Positions 47,385 to 58,900 of a stretch of DNA of 64,000 nucleotides are shown piece by piece (within the stretch, counting starts at the first letter, position 1; each line of letters begins with the position of its first letter). The position numbers and the translations under genes were made by a program. Origin of the DNA: Pycnopodia helianthoides (taxonomy: Eukaryota > Echinodermata > Asteroidea > Forcipulatida > Asteriidae). The notes under the pieces are model-generated. The model was given only the letters and a program-made list of their open reading frames with translations. It was not told the origin of the DNA and made no database searches. The DNA is taken from positions 7,358,614 through 7,422,613 of the forward strand of contig CM063254.1 of NCBI GenBank assembly GCA_032158295.1. The letters are read 5' to 3'.

Positions 47385-48165
47385 AATATGTATGTTGTTT
47401 AACATAATGTATCAACACACTGTTATGACTTGTACATCTTGTAAGCACAATTAATGTAATTCTGTTTTAACATAAATTGTATTCAAACAACACTCTGTGT
47501 ATGACATTTGTACATCTTGTAAGCACAATTAATGTAATGTCTGTTTTTACATAAATTGTACTCAAACAACACTCTGTGTCTGACATTTGTACATCTTGTA
47601 CATGTAAGCACAATAAATGTAATGTCTGTTTTAACATACATGTACATTGTATTCAAACAACACTGTATGACATTTGTACATCTTGTAAGCACAATTAATG
47701 TAATCTGTTTTTACATAAATTGTATTCAAACAACACTTTGTATGACTTGTGTACATCTTGTAAGCACAATTAATGTAATATCTGTTTTTACATAAATTGT
47801 ATTCAAACAACACTCAGTGTATGACTTGTGTACATCTTGTAAGCACAATTAATGTAATGTCTGTTTTTACATAATGTATCAAACACACTCTGTTATGACT
47901 GTACACTGTAAGCACAATTAATGTAATGTCCGTTTACATACATGTACATTGTATTCACAACACTCCGTGTATGATTGTGTACATATTGTAAGCACAATTA
48001 ATGTAATGTCTGTTTTTACATACATTGTACTCAAACAACACTCTGTGTACAACTTTTGTACATCTTGTAAGCACAATTAATGAAATTTCTGTTTTAACAT
48101 AAATTGTATTCAAACAACACTCTGGTGTCTGACATTTTGTACATTTGTATGCACAATAAATGTAG
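47385..48165. repeat. 79-bp minisatellite, about 10 units
   Basis: Unit: ACATAAATTGTATTCAAACA then ACACTCTGTGTATGACATTT, GTACATCTTGTAAGCACAAT and TAATGTAATGTCTGTTTTT. Successive starts at 47472 and 47551 give the period. It lies inside the tyrosine-recombinase element. Confidence 0.9.
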
Positions 48166-48410
48166 TGTTGGTGCTCGTTGTGCTGTCAGTAGAGCTAGTA
48201 AAGTTACCCCTTTTTACTGAGCACTTTTAATGAGGTTACCATTAATATTATACCAACATCCCAAATAGACCGGACTTGGAAAAGTTGGTCTGCTATTGAA
48301 AACACCCCCTCATGAACCTTGAGGTCAGAGCATGGTTTCCTATTTGAGTGCCATCTATGGGCAAAGTCATTGCTGATATTTCCGATCTGGCGGTATAATT
48401 ATTCTGTAAC

Positions 48411-48677
48411 TTAGTCTAGCATCAAATAATTCTGCTTTATGGGGTTGATATTTCCCTGAGAACAAAATGACTCCCATTTCCTTAAGTAGCAGGAATATTG
48501 CTTTTTGGTCTCGCTTCTACATGAGGAGACAATAATGTCAGACACCCTGGCCCTCGTCTTTAAGAGGTTTCCGGATAAATGGCAAGCTATCATCAGAAAC
48601 ATCTTGGGATGAAGTGGGTGTATTGCTTGCTTGTCTTGTGGCAATTCTAGTGGTGCCATGGACGCTGGGATTAGCAC
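48411..48677 (-). pseudogene. Tyrosine recombinase N-terminal (core-binding) fragment, DIRS-like
   Basis: The minus frame reads MIACHLSGNLLKTRARVSDI, IVSSCRSETKKQYSCYLRKW and ESFCSQGNINPI. The pattern S-W/C-R-x-x-T-x-x-Q-Y-x-x-Y-x-x-K-W-x-x-F-C is that of DIRS/Ngaro-type integrases. No reverse transcriptase is found nearby. Confidence 0.65.
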
Positions 48678-49119
48678 TGGGCATGTGCATCAGCCTTGGG
48701 TTCAAACATTGGGTTGGCCAGTTGGACTATCAGAAGCCCTTTGGCCTTGTTGTTCATGATCTTCTGGAGGACTCGTCCGATTAAGCTGAAGGTGGAAAGT
48801 AAAATGCAAAGTTTCTGGAATCATGCGTCTAAGGCAGTTGCTCTGGGTCATGTTCCAAGAAACATGCGGCTTAATCTGATAGTTCAATCTTGATACAAAT
48901 ATGTGTATGCTTGACCCTACACACATGTGAACGCCTCATGTACGCATGCGATTTGAAATGTGTACGTTTGTGGCGACACACTTGTGATGCTCATGTTTGC
49001 TTGTGACTTAAATATTGTGTTAAATATACTGCTTGCCTCATGTATGCATGTGACTTACACACTGTGAACTGTACACTTACAATGTAACCCTACAGACCTA
49101 TGTGAACCATTTTTGTCAA

Positions 49120-50110
49120 ATTTGATAATAATGCTGGACTTACCCCTTGTGTGTTAAATTTTATTCTTTTTGCCCTAACTTGTTAAAATGATGGACTTGC
49201 CCCTTGTCATTATTTTACTTTTTTGCAAAAATGTCATCAAAATGCTGGACTTACCCTTTAAAATTTTTCAATTTTTCTTCCAAAATTTGATAAAAATGCT
49301 GGACTTACCCCTTGTGATTTTTCCAATATTTGCCAAATTTGATAAATGCTGGACTTACCCTGTCATTATTCACTTTTTGCCAAATTTCATAAAATGCTGG
49401 CTTACCTTATGATTTTCAATAATTAGCCAAATTGATTAAAAAATGCTCTATATGCCTCTTTAAATTTTGTTCATTTTTATTCCAAAATTTGATAAAAATG
49501 CTGGACTTGCCCCTTGTGATTTTTTCTAATATGTGGCCAGAATTTCTAAAGCTCTAATGGCTCTTTATTTTAATTATTTAAAATGCTGGTCTTACCCATG
49601 CCGTATGCTTTGGGATTTTAAAATGTGTATGCTGGGCCTACACACGGTGTGTAGCCTCAGTGCGCTGTGATTTAATGTGTACACTTAACCCTACACACTG
49701 TCATGCCTCATACGCTTATGAGATTCATCGCGATTGAAATGTAACTTTCTTACTAAAATTGTTTTGTCAAATTTGATAATAATGCTGGACTTAACCTTGT
49801 GGTTATTTTTTATTGTCCAAAATTTGAAGAAAAAAATGCTGGACTTGCCCCTTGTAAATTTTTCAATTATAACCACAAAGAAGCAGGAATCCTCTCTGCT
49901 GCCATTTAGTATTACTTGACCTATTTATATTTTTCATGCCTTTTGATATATTAAAGTTTTTTTTAATAATTTTTTTAGAGATAAAATATTATCAATATTT
50001 CCAAAACTTTAGCTAAAAAACTTGTCAAGTTAATACAAAGGCATCAGTAGTACCTCCTACATCGATTTTGAGCACAAAAACTGTACCTTAAAATGACCCA
50101 AATCTGATAT
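49120..50110. repeat. Degenerate ATGCTGGACTTACCCCTTGT repeats; relative of the FANCI 3' flank
   Basis: AATTTGATAAAAATGCTGGA with CTTACCCCTTGTGATTTTT recurs about eight times between 49120 and 49870. The same phrase plus AATCCTCTCTGATGCCATTT and AAGGCATCCATCAGTAGTAC appears at 45790-46130 just after FANCI. Confidence 0.75.
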
Positions 50111-50808
50111 CAATGGTGGTATTGCCTTTATAACAGGTTGTTTGGCTCTTGTTTTTATTGAAAACTAGAAGGTGGGATCGAATGTAACTCTTCCAATGAT
50201 GTATTCACTTCAAGAATACTATTCTATGATGTACATGCATTTTAACCAAAAAGTCTACAACTGCACCGTATATAATACGGTAAACCTCAAACAAATTCGA
50301 ACAGTTTAGGTTAAATTTGTACACTTCCTTTAAATACTTGTTAATATTTATAGAACAATTTTAAATGTAAATGTGGGTTATACATCGTCAGAAAAAAAAA
50401 AAAAAATTAATGACAAAATTTACAATTAATGTTCTGTCATACAAAAAAACCCGTGGACTGCTTTCAAGAGTACAGTAATGTTAGCACTTGGCAGTAACCT
50501 CCAAACGAAGCAAGTCCTGCAGCAGGCCTAGAATTTCATCTTTGAGACGGCAAGGCTATCCTCATTTTGCAAAACTTAAAAAACAATCATGCAAAACGTT
50601 CGAAGGGGCACCAAGGCCAGGGCAAATTGGGGCCATGACCCCCATGTAACTCAAGGCCTGCTGCAGTCCAGTGTTTTTTTTTTACAAGCATACTGTTAAC
50701 GATTAAGTAACCAAAACTCCTTTACACAGTAAATATTGAGGAAAAAATAAATAAATAAATACTTTAAATACTTATTTCTGGTTCACTGACAGTTTTGAGC
50801 TGCAAGAC

Positions 50809-50936
50809 ATGGACCCAATTTCTTGGCTCTGCTTACCGCTAAGTTCTTAGCTTACAATCCATAGAGCAATGTGCTTTTCAATGTTCCGTAAGCGAAGAAT
50901 TCCGCAGTAAGCAAAGCCATGAAATTGGAACCCATG
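50809..50936. mobile_element. Small MITE, AATTTCATGGCTCTGCTTAC family
   Basis: Ends GGACCCAATTTCTTGGCTCT and AAAGCCATGAAATTGGAACC. The arms contain TTACCGC and GCAGTAAGC. Relatives lie at 54795-55050 and 60478-60602. Confidence 0.78.
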
Positions 50937-51105
50937 TAGTTTAGAGGACATGTTCTACAAATTGAGCATTGAAAAGCCAGGAGATGAAGGGGCACAGCAG
51001 TTTTCCTCTGGTGAGGGGCACTTCTTTCAGGAAAATTTATATTTGTATTGGAAATTTTTAAAGGGAACCACAGCGAAAGCACAGGGCAACAAGGCAATTG
51101 CTAAG

Positions 51106-51783
51106 AAGTAACTATAATTAGTAAACTTGCGGGTACAACCATGTGTAAAATCTCCTTTGGAGGAGTGTTGGCTCTGAAAAGAGCTGGCGTGGTCTTGAGG
51201 TTTCGAACAGTATACTCTGCTCGGCTTCAGGAGAATGCTGGACTGCTGATGGTAATGCAGCGTAAGTAGAGCTTGAGGGATGTACTTTTGGGCGGAAAGT
51301 ATCCAAGCTGTTGTTGATTGGTGATGTGTGGGAGTTGGCTGAAGGTTGGATGTGTGTGCGCTGGAGTGTGTCTGTGTTGTGGTGAGCTGCTGCTGGAAGG
51401 GTTGGCTTGAGTAGTGGGTGTCCAGATGTCATTGATGAAGAACCTGATGTCTTGTGGAACTGTGTTGTGCGCCTTGATCTCAATTGCTTCCCTGACTCTG
51501 CGTTGGTGCCAGAACTGGACAGGTGCGATGACCTTGGCTCACTTCCAGTTGATGAGATGATCTTGCGCTTGTGAATGCTTGATGATGGCAGATTTTTCCA
51601 GGTGTCCTAGTCTGCCGTGTGCTTGATGTTCCTTGATTCTTGTAGATATGTTGCGGACGGTCTCCCGACCAGATTTGCAGGGAATGCAGTAAACTCCGGC
51701 CTTGGCTTGAGCGTCTTGCTTGTGTAAAAGAGATTTCACACATGGTTGTATACCCGCAAGTTTACTAATTATAGTTACTTCTT
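51106..51783 (-). mobile_element. Penelope-like retroelement fragment with GIY-YIG endonuclease remnant
   Basis: Minus-strand frames at 51539-51739 read KSLLHKQDAQAKAGVYCIPC, KSGRETVRNISTRIKEHQAH and GRLGHLEKSAIIKHSQAQDH. This matches the GVYxIPC, G-x-T-x-R-x-x-x-x-R-x-x-E-H and H-x-I-x-W parts of Penelope-like endonucleases. The YIG core and later frame are broken. Both ends carry the inverted GTAAACTTGCGGGTACAACC motif. It is a dead copy. Confidence 0.75.
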
Positions 51784-54700
51784 ATTTTTCACACCATGCA
51801 AAGCTTCAAACACCACTTAAGGCAATTGCTGTTGGTGCCTAGGTTAAATTTTGAGGCCCACTACAGTCATGGAAAACTCCTTTTTGTTACAATGCCGTCA
51901 TTGTTAACAGCAGAAAATTTACCCAACACACATGACGGTCTAGTGCAAAATTCAAGCCATGATGATTGTACAAGTTCATGTAGCTATGCATTTTTGATCT
52001 GTTTCCTTTACATATGGGGTTTATGTACATTCACAATACATGCACTGTAGGTACACACGGCGGACATGTACATCAATGGAGGGCTGTGCTTACAAATCAT
52101 GGATGACAACATTTCTGAATTCACGCTTTGTTGTAAGTCTTTTCCTGGTTAAAAGAATTTGCTCTTTAAAAGCTATCATCATTCAGACACTGTTTTTTTT
52201 CAGACATGAATGAGTCATGCTCTTTGTTCTCCTTCAAACTCTATGGGTTACTAAAAGTTTTTTTTAATTTAGTTTTGGGTATTACTTCATTTTTTTATTT
52301 GTCAGCAATGACTCTCACCCCAGAACAAATATGTTGTAAGTTCTGCTATATTATTTTGTAGCCATAATATGGACAGTTTCTTTATCAATGTGGTCATTTG
52401 GATGAATATCACAATGTTACATGCATATTACGTGCATATTAAGCAAACAATATGCAAAATATATGCAAATGTACTCAAAAACAACATCTTTAATTCAATT
52501 ACACAAAATATGTAAAAAAAAAAACTCATCAACAAATTATTCTTCACTATTTAAAGTGTTAAAGAATCAATGCGAAATATTACCTCAAAACCAAGCAAAA
52601 AAACAAAAATCAGTCTCGCATGGCATTTTGGCTCAACACATTGAATGATTCTTTACAAAAGATTTTTCTAAATTTTCCAAATGCTTAAAAAACAATAACT
52701 AATATTATGTGAAGACTCTCAACTGCTTTAAAAAAAATGATTTACATATTTAATGCTTAAACTTAGTCAGAGTACTGCTCCTTTTTGCACAACCTGCATG
52801 AAAATGTAGCTTCAACTCTATTCCCAAACCTAAAATGTTCGAAAGGGAAAAACAAATCTCGTGGGACTTTAAGATTAGGCATATTTTTAGTTTTTTTAAT
52901 ATTATTATTATATAACATATTTTTTACTTTCTGTAACATGCTTGGGGGAAAGATGGTAGGGACAAAACAATTTTTTTTTTTTTTTTTGGGGGGGGGGTGA
53001 ATTTATTATTATTATTATTATATATTTTTGTATATAATATCATGAATATATATATTTTTTTTTTTAACATATTATCAACGTTTCCCTGGGGGACAATTTT
53101 GATCCACAGCCAAAATTCTGTGTTTGGAGAAAGTTGTGTTTGAAGTTGAACTCTTTTGCAAACTGCTGTTTTGGAGACTGCCAAGGCTGGTTGTTTAAAA
53201 ATTGACTACCAAAAGTGAAGCCGAGTACTTCATTAATACGGAACTGTCAACTGTTTTTTTTCAATCTTGCAATTGTTCTGATGGTTTATCAATTCGTGCA
53301 GAGCACTGTGTGAAAACCAATGCAATGCATGATTGGGTCTTTGGGAAAACGGTTATTTAAATACATTGTAGGTCAACAAAATCGTCATTTAATGAAAATG
53401 CAAAAATATATGTTTGGCACCGTGTCAGCACTATTAAATGGATAAAAAGGCGGATTATGATTCGTCACTTAGTGAAAAATGCAAAGTGACAATTAGTGAC
53501 TCGTTGGTTATACTAAATTAGTGTAATTTACAAAACTGTTTGTGAGGTCCTGATGTCTGCTGAAAATGCTAACAGCAATAAGTATTTTTTTTTTTTAAGA
53601 TTTTAAAAAATGGTTGGCCAAATTTTGTTATTTTTAATAATGTACTTTGTTTCTTTGTGAAAGCGAAAAAAAAATAAAAAATACAGGTCAGTGATCAAGG
53701 AAATTCATTTAATGCAGTAATGCTTAAAAAGAGCCACTTCAAATTTGGAATCATAGAATTGCACTTCTGGAAATGAATTGAGACTACACATTTGATAAAA
53801 TATTTTAGTGAAGTTTTGATTTCCGGTGGTATGGTAATGAATGAAGGAGTCCGTCAGAAAAACAATCTTTCATCTTTTCAAATTAATGACGAAGGAATTT
53901 GACGGTCGCAGGTTTTTGAACAGTTGGTCAGCTATCAGAAAAACAAAATTATTTTTGTTGTTAAAATATCTCTATTATTTAATGGCTATCAACTATTTTA
54001 GTCTTAATATGGAACACGGGCGAATAGGGAGTCCAAAATTTTCAACATTTTTCAGGTCGTACAGAGAGTACTACTTTTGAGGACCCCTCCTTCCCAAAAG
54101 CAGTACTTATCAATATTTGTCTTTCAAAATATATTGACATTACATAAACATTAACATTTTACACACCTTTTAAAGTTGTACGTGGTCCCTGATTCCCCCC
54201 TCACCCAATACTCTTTGGATGACCGTGATAATGTTGGAAATTTTGGACTGCCCCTAACTGATGGTTATCGGTATTAAAAGGGTTCCATCAGCTTCTGTAA
54301 CTTACCAATATCAGACAAAAACTGGTTAAACACAATCAATATGTGATACTCTCGTCACGCCTAAGGGCATACTCCTCTGTATATTAAGGAGTGAGCATCT
54401 GAATGATGAAATGAAAAATTCTACTTGAGACTCACCCTTAACACTACACTAGCCCGGCGTATATTGTCTAGTAAAATTACTACTAAAAACAATGCAACAA
54501 ACTAGTTTAAAATGCTTGTATAACTTCTTCTTTTTGAGAATACATTTTTTTAAATAAGTTAATTTTGAGTAATTCATTTTTGAGTGTGTTGATATTAATA
54601 CATCTGAAAGATACATCTATGACAATACATGTTTAAAAACTGGGCTACTAAAATTTCCTGTGGGCAAGGACATGTAAAACGCACAGTTTACTAGCCGGGT

Positions 54701-54794
54701 GGGCTACTTGACAAAAAGCTTTAAGTGCAAGGCCTGTTACTGAAACATTTCAAGGGGCATGGAGGCAATTGCCATTTTTGCCTGAAGTACCACA

Positions 54795-55050
54795 CCAGGG
54801 CCCAATTTCATGGTTCTGCTAACCGCCAAATTCTGCGCTAACGATCACCATTCTCCGCTTGCACGGCAAGCGCCGAATTTCTGCGCTAGCTGTGTAAGCG
54901 TAGAATGCCTAGTAACGTGGAGTACGCACCCGCACAACTTGAAATTCCCCACTAACCCGTGAAATACGCTTGATGTAAGTGCGGAATTCCCTGCTTCCGC
55001 AAGCGCCGTTTCTTTGCTTACGGTAAGCAGAGCCATGAGATTGGGCCCTG
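54795..55050. mobile_element. MITE, AATTTCATGGCTCTGCT family, long version
   Basis: Ends CAGGGCCCAATTTCATGGTT and GCCATGAGATTGGGCCCTG. The 256-bp interior contains several TTCTGCGCTAxC and AAGCGCCG segments. Confidence 0.85.
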
Positions 55051-55549
55051 CTCTTGGTCTAGGTGATGTGAGTTCATCAAATTTCCCTTTTGTTTGGAAG
55101 GGAAACTAATTTTTTCCTTAGGAGAACCTGGCCTGATACTTCACGGAGGCAACAGAGGCAATTGCCTACATGTATGTTGCCCCTGGTCATTGCCTTGGTA
55201 CCCCTTGTAATGTTCCAATAGAAATTTAAACTTTCCTCACAGATGTGCCCAAGAAGATAACGCCTTGGTGCCCGTGTCCTTTCAAAAACAAAGCATCATG
55301 CCTGGAGTGTTTATATAGTTTACACATTCAGCATTCAGAGCCAGATCAGCAGGATACCACATTCAGCAACTAGTGCCAAATCAGCATTTGCAGGGTTTTT
55401 CAATCTAGATTCTAGTTTAATAATGCAGACAAGCAACTTTGTTTTAGCAGGAGGAATCTGCTTTGCAGATAAAACTTCACACAGCGTTTTCAGTTTTCTA
55501 TGGCACAAAAAAAAAGGAGGAAGAATAAATCAGCTAAGTTTATAGGTGA

Positions 55550-55948
55550 CTATCTTGGTCTGCTTTTTTTCCGCTTTGGTGGTGGAGGTTCATAAGAAAG
55601 CTTGGTCTTAGTCAAAGTGAGTGGATTGATTTTGTGTCCGTGAATTTCATGGTACCTGACAAAGCAACCCGATCGACAGAGGTTTACTCCACAAGTGGAA
55701 CAGCCAAACTGGGTGTCACGTCGACGACCACTGAGAGTTCTAGTGTTGTCTTCAATGCACTGCCGGCAATTGCGACCTCTTCCTGGAAACTTCACCAGGC
55801 AATGTTCAGCGTCTAAATCGGTGTCACCAAAGTCTATGTGTGGGGTGGGTTGCAGTTGATCATCAGGTCCCGAGGTCTCCTCTAGAAGATTATGATGGTT
55901 CATGACCAAATGATATGTGGGTTGTGCAGGTGTTAAGAGCTTGGACTG
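55550..55948 (-). CDS. C-terminal Cys-rich segment of the piggyBac-type gene
   Basis: Reads QSKLLTPAQPTYHLVMNHHN and later HCLVKFPGRGRNCRQC, FGCSTCGVNLCRSGC and YHEIHG, the C-x-x-C, C-x-x-C, H-x-x-x-H zinc-binding pattern at piggyBac C-termini, then PPPPKRKKSRPR. It is in another frame from the transposase domain. Either a 53-nt GT-AG intron (56001-55949, GTAAGA to TTGCAG) or a one-base frameshift joins them. Confidence 0.75.
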   Translation of the reverse strand, partial: QSKLLTPAQPTYHLVMNHHNLLEETSGPDDQLQPTPHIDFGDTDLDAEHCLVKFPGRGRNCRQCIEDNTRTLSGRRRDTQFGCSTCGVNLCRSGCFVRYHEIHGHKINPLTLTKTKLSYEPPPPKRKKSRPR

Positions 55949-58900
55949 CTGCAAGCTGGACGTACTCTGTACCTGGCCATCGTGCGAGCAAGCATTCTTA
56001 CCGTCAGTTTCTCCAATCTGGGGAGCTCTTTACCCGCTGGACCGAGGATCAACTGCGAAGCTACCTCCATGGCAAACTCTGATCGCGAGAAGTGTTTCAG
56101 CGTGCTTGCCATCCACATAACATAGGCATTGTCGATGCATATGTCGATGAGAAGCCATACCAGTCGCTTCCACCATGTGTTGGTCATGTCTCGCAAGACA
56201 GGACTTTGTGACAGAAGCAGTCGTGGTAGCGTGTTGGTCATCGACATGTGCTTACTTATTGCAGTTGGGCACAGCACTGTCTCAATGGCGTGCTGTCCTG
56301 TTGTCGGGTTGCGTGTTTTCTGAGTCAATGGCTGCATGAAACAATTATACAGTGTTGATAGACATCGCTTCACCTTTTTCCCCCGCCACACTGTTGCTGT
56401 TACCCGGTTGTACTGTACCGACTTAGAAGTCCCTTTTTTCAGATCTTGATCAGGATTGAGAATGTCATTGGGCCAGTCTGAACAGTTGGTGGTGATGTGG
56501 ATATTGTGCTCGTCAATGCACTGACAAGCCATTGTGGGAGAGATATATAGGTTATCCACATACACACAGTGGCCCTTACCCTCCAGGTTCTTGACAAGGC
56601 TGTCGACTGCGTGCTTGTACGTCACGTTTGGGTTGATCAACCCGGAGGTATCGTCCGGATTGCGGTACCATTGGATGTTGCTGATATACCCGGTGTTGGC
56701 GTCTTGCAATACCAAAAGCTTCCAGCCGTTTGTCTTGCGACCCGTTTTGTGGTCAATGTTGCCCGTTAGTTCTCGCATGACCACGTCTTGGTGTGGGTTG
56801 TACAGGCTGATGCAGGAGCTCTTGACATATTCAAGGAGACTGGTACCAACCTTGTACAGGGGGTCGCGGCTGCATGCTTCATCTCGTCGTTCGAGGTTGG
56901 CTATCTTCTCTGGATCTCTCCACGGGTTACTGAGACAGAAATAATGCATGATCCTGTCAAAGCGACCAACACTCATACTGGACTCGGCTACAACTGAACT
57001 ACCAAGGTTTTCCTGCGTGGACCAGTAATCTCTTGGATCGGGTAAAGCATGAATGGCCATGGTGATACAGATGCCAATAAAGACTCTGATCTCCTGTTTG
57101 AAATCGACCGGCTCCCACATTTCGTCACACCACTCCCACCACTCCCGACCAAGGTCTCTCTTCTTCTCCTGGTAATACTCTGCAAAGTTATTGGTCTCTA
57201 TTTGGGCCTGCTTGTAAAGGTCTTCAGGAAAGAACAAGTGGAAGAAATCCACTGGTTGGGCTGGTCCACATGTTTTGAAATTTGAAAAGTTGGGGCCCTC
57301 TTCTGCAGAGAACATCGGGACGTTGTTTGTGAATGTCTGCCCTGTCCATGTAAGCTGTTGGTCAAGGTCAGCAATTTGGGGGTGGGCTGTTTCCTTGCTT
57401 TCATCTTCAGAGTCCGACTCTTCATCATACTTGAACAGATCATCCAAATATCCTTCGATTAAAAACAAGAAAAAAGAAATGAATCAATTGAACATGTATT
57501 TATCAAACATATTTCTGATATAATGAAACCATGGATGCCTCATAACTTAATCATTAATTCTCTTATAAAAATCAGGGATAAACCTGATTCATCACAGGTC
57601 TTCATGTTCGACGACAACTCAAGTTTCTTTTAGACAGACTTGTGTTTTTTTTAACGCCCAGAACAATTTCGTACTTTTCGTTGACATGCGTATGGCTGAC
57701 AATTTGTTTTTTTACGTACACTCATGTTCAAGGGCCATTTCTCAGGCTTTTCAACTATTTCGTAGCACCTCATCTCTTATACTTGTAAACTGCATGAATT
57801 TATGCATATTTTCAAGAACCAGACTATTGTGCTCAGAAAATTAGCAATACCAGTGATGGAATTACTTCTGGTTTGTGTTCGGCTTTATGTTTGAGCATTA
57901 TGTTGGTTTCATGTGCATACCAGCTACCTTAAATTGATATATTGTTTGCATGTTAACACATTCGCATGGTATGCACATGGCACTTAAATGTTTTTAGAAC
58001 AGAAATACACGAAGAAAGCTGTCGATTTGATAAATCCCTGCATAACATTGAGAGTGCATGACAAGCTTTTACACAACAATTCATGTATGATTGTTAAGGG
58101 GCCATTTATTTGCCAGTTCAGAGAGCCGGTCTTTAGATCACATGTATCCCACATGACCAGTTTTTGATCAATCAGAGTGCATTAAACTCTCCAAGGTACA
58201 GTGGAGTGTGTAACTCAGGGGCGCACGGTCCCCCCAAATTGATGTCCCCGCCCCCTTTGCAACTCATTTGAAATCTGGACTTTTGAGAGTTTAAAATTAC
58301 ATTTTATGGGATTTCATGTATTATTTTTCAGCATTTTTAAAACTATTTTTCTATATTTAGGCAGACAATGTATTTGTTCTACCTCCACGGCAGATTGTTT
58401 ATTTTAACAAAAAGTAATGACACGAAGAGAGTGCTAAAAAGGGGCTTGTTTATGAAAAATCCAAGTGGAGACTACAGTTTTATTTGAGGAGTGACCCACC
58501 CCCTATAGAAACAATTTTACACTAGTTTTGGCACTACCGAGGTATTTATGTGTACAAATTATAAAACTTTTGATTAAATGTACATTTTGTTATCATGTAC
58601 ATTTTGTAGCAAAGTATGTAACTGATTTCCCTAGTACTAGCATAGCAAAATGCTACACAAAGAGTATCACTTTCAGTTGCAACTCAGAAAATATCATGCT
58701 AGAAAAAGTGTAGATTCGACTAGAATAAAATTTTAATAAGTGATTAAATCACTTGAAAAAAACCTGCAATAATTAATCCTTGCCCTATGATTGCGGCAAA
58801 ACAGAGCTAAACCTTACTAAAATGGAAACAGCTCAAATCGTACTCAAACCAGCTTGTACTCAGATCAACTCATGCACAAATGTTTTGCACAAAGAATGGA

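Larger units (their letters stand above)
45800..55500. other. Repeat-rich region between FANCI and the piggyBac-type gene
   Basis: No host gene is supported here. It contains related ATGCTGGACTTACCCCTTGT repeats on both sides of a decayed tyrosine-recombinase element, a 79-bp minisatellite, a Penelope-like fragment, MITEs and long AT-rich stretches. From about 52150 to 54790 I see only low-complexity DNA. Confidence 0.6.
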
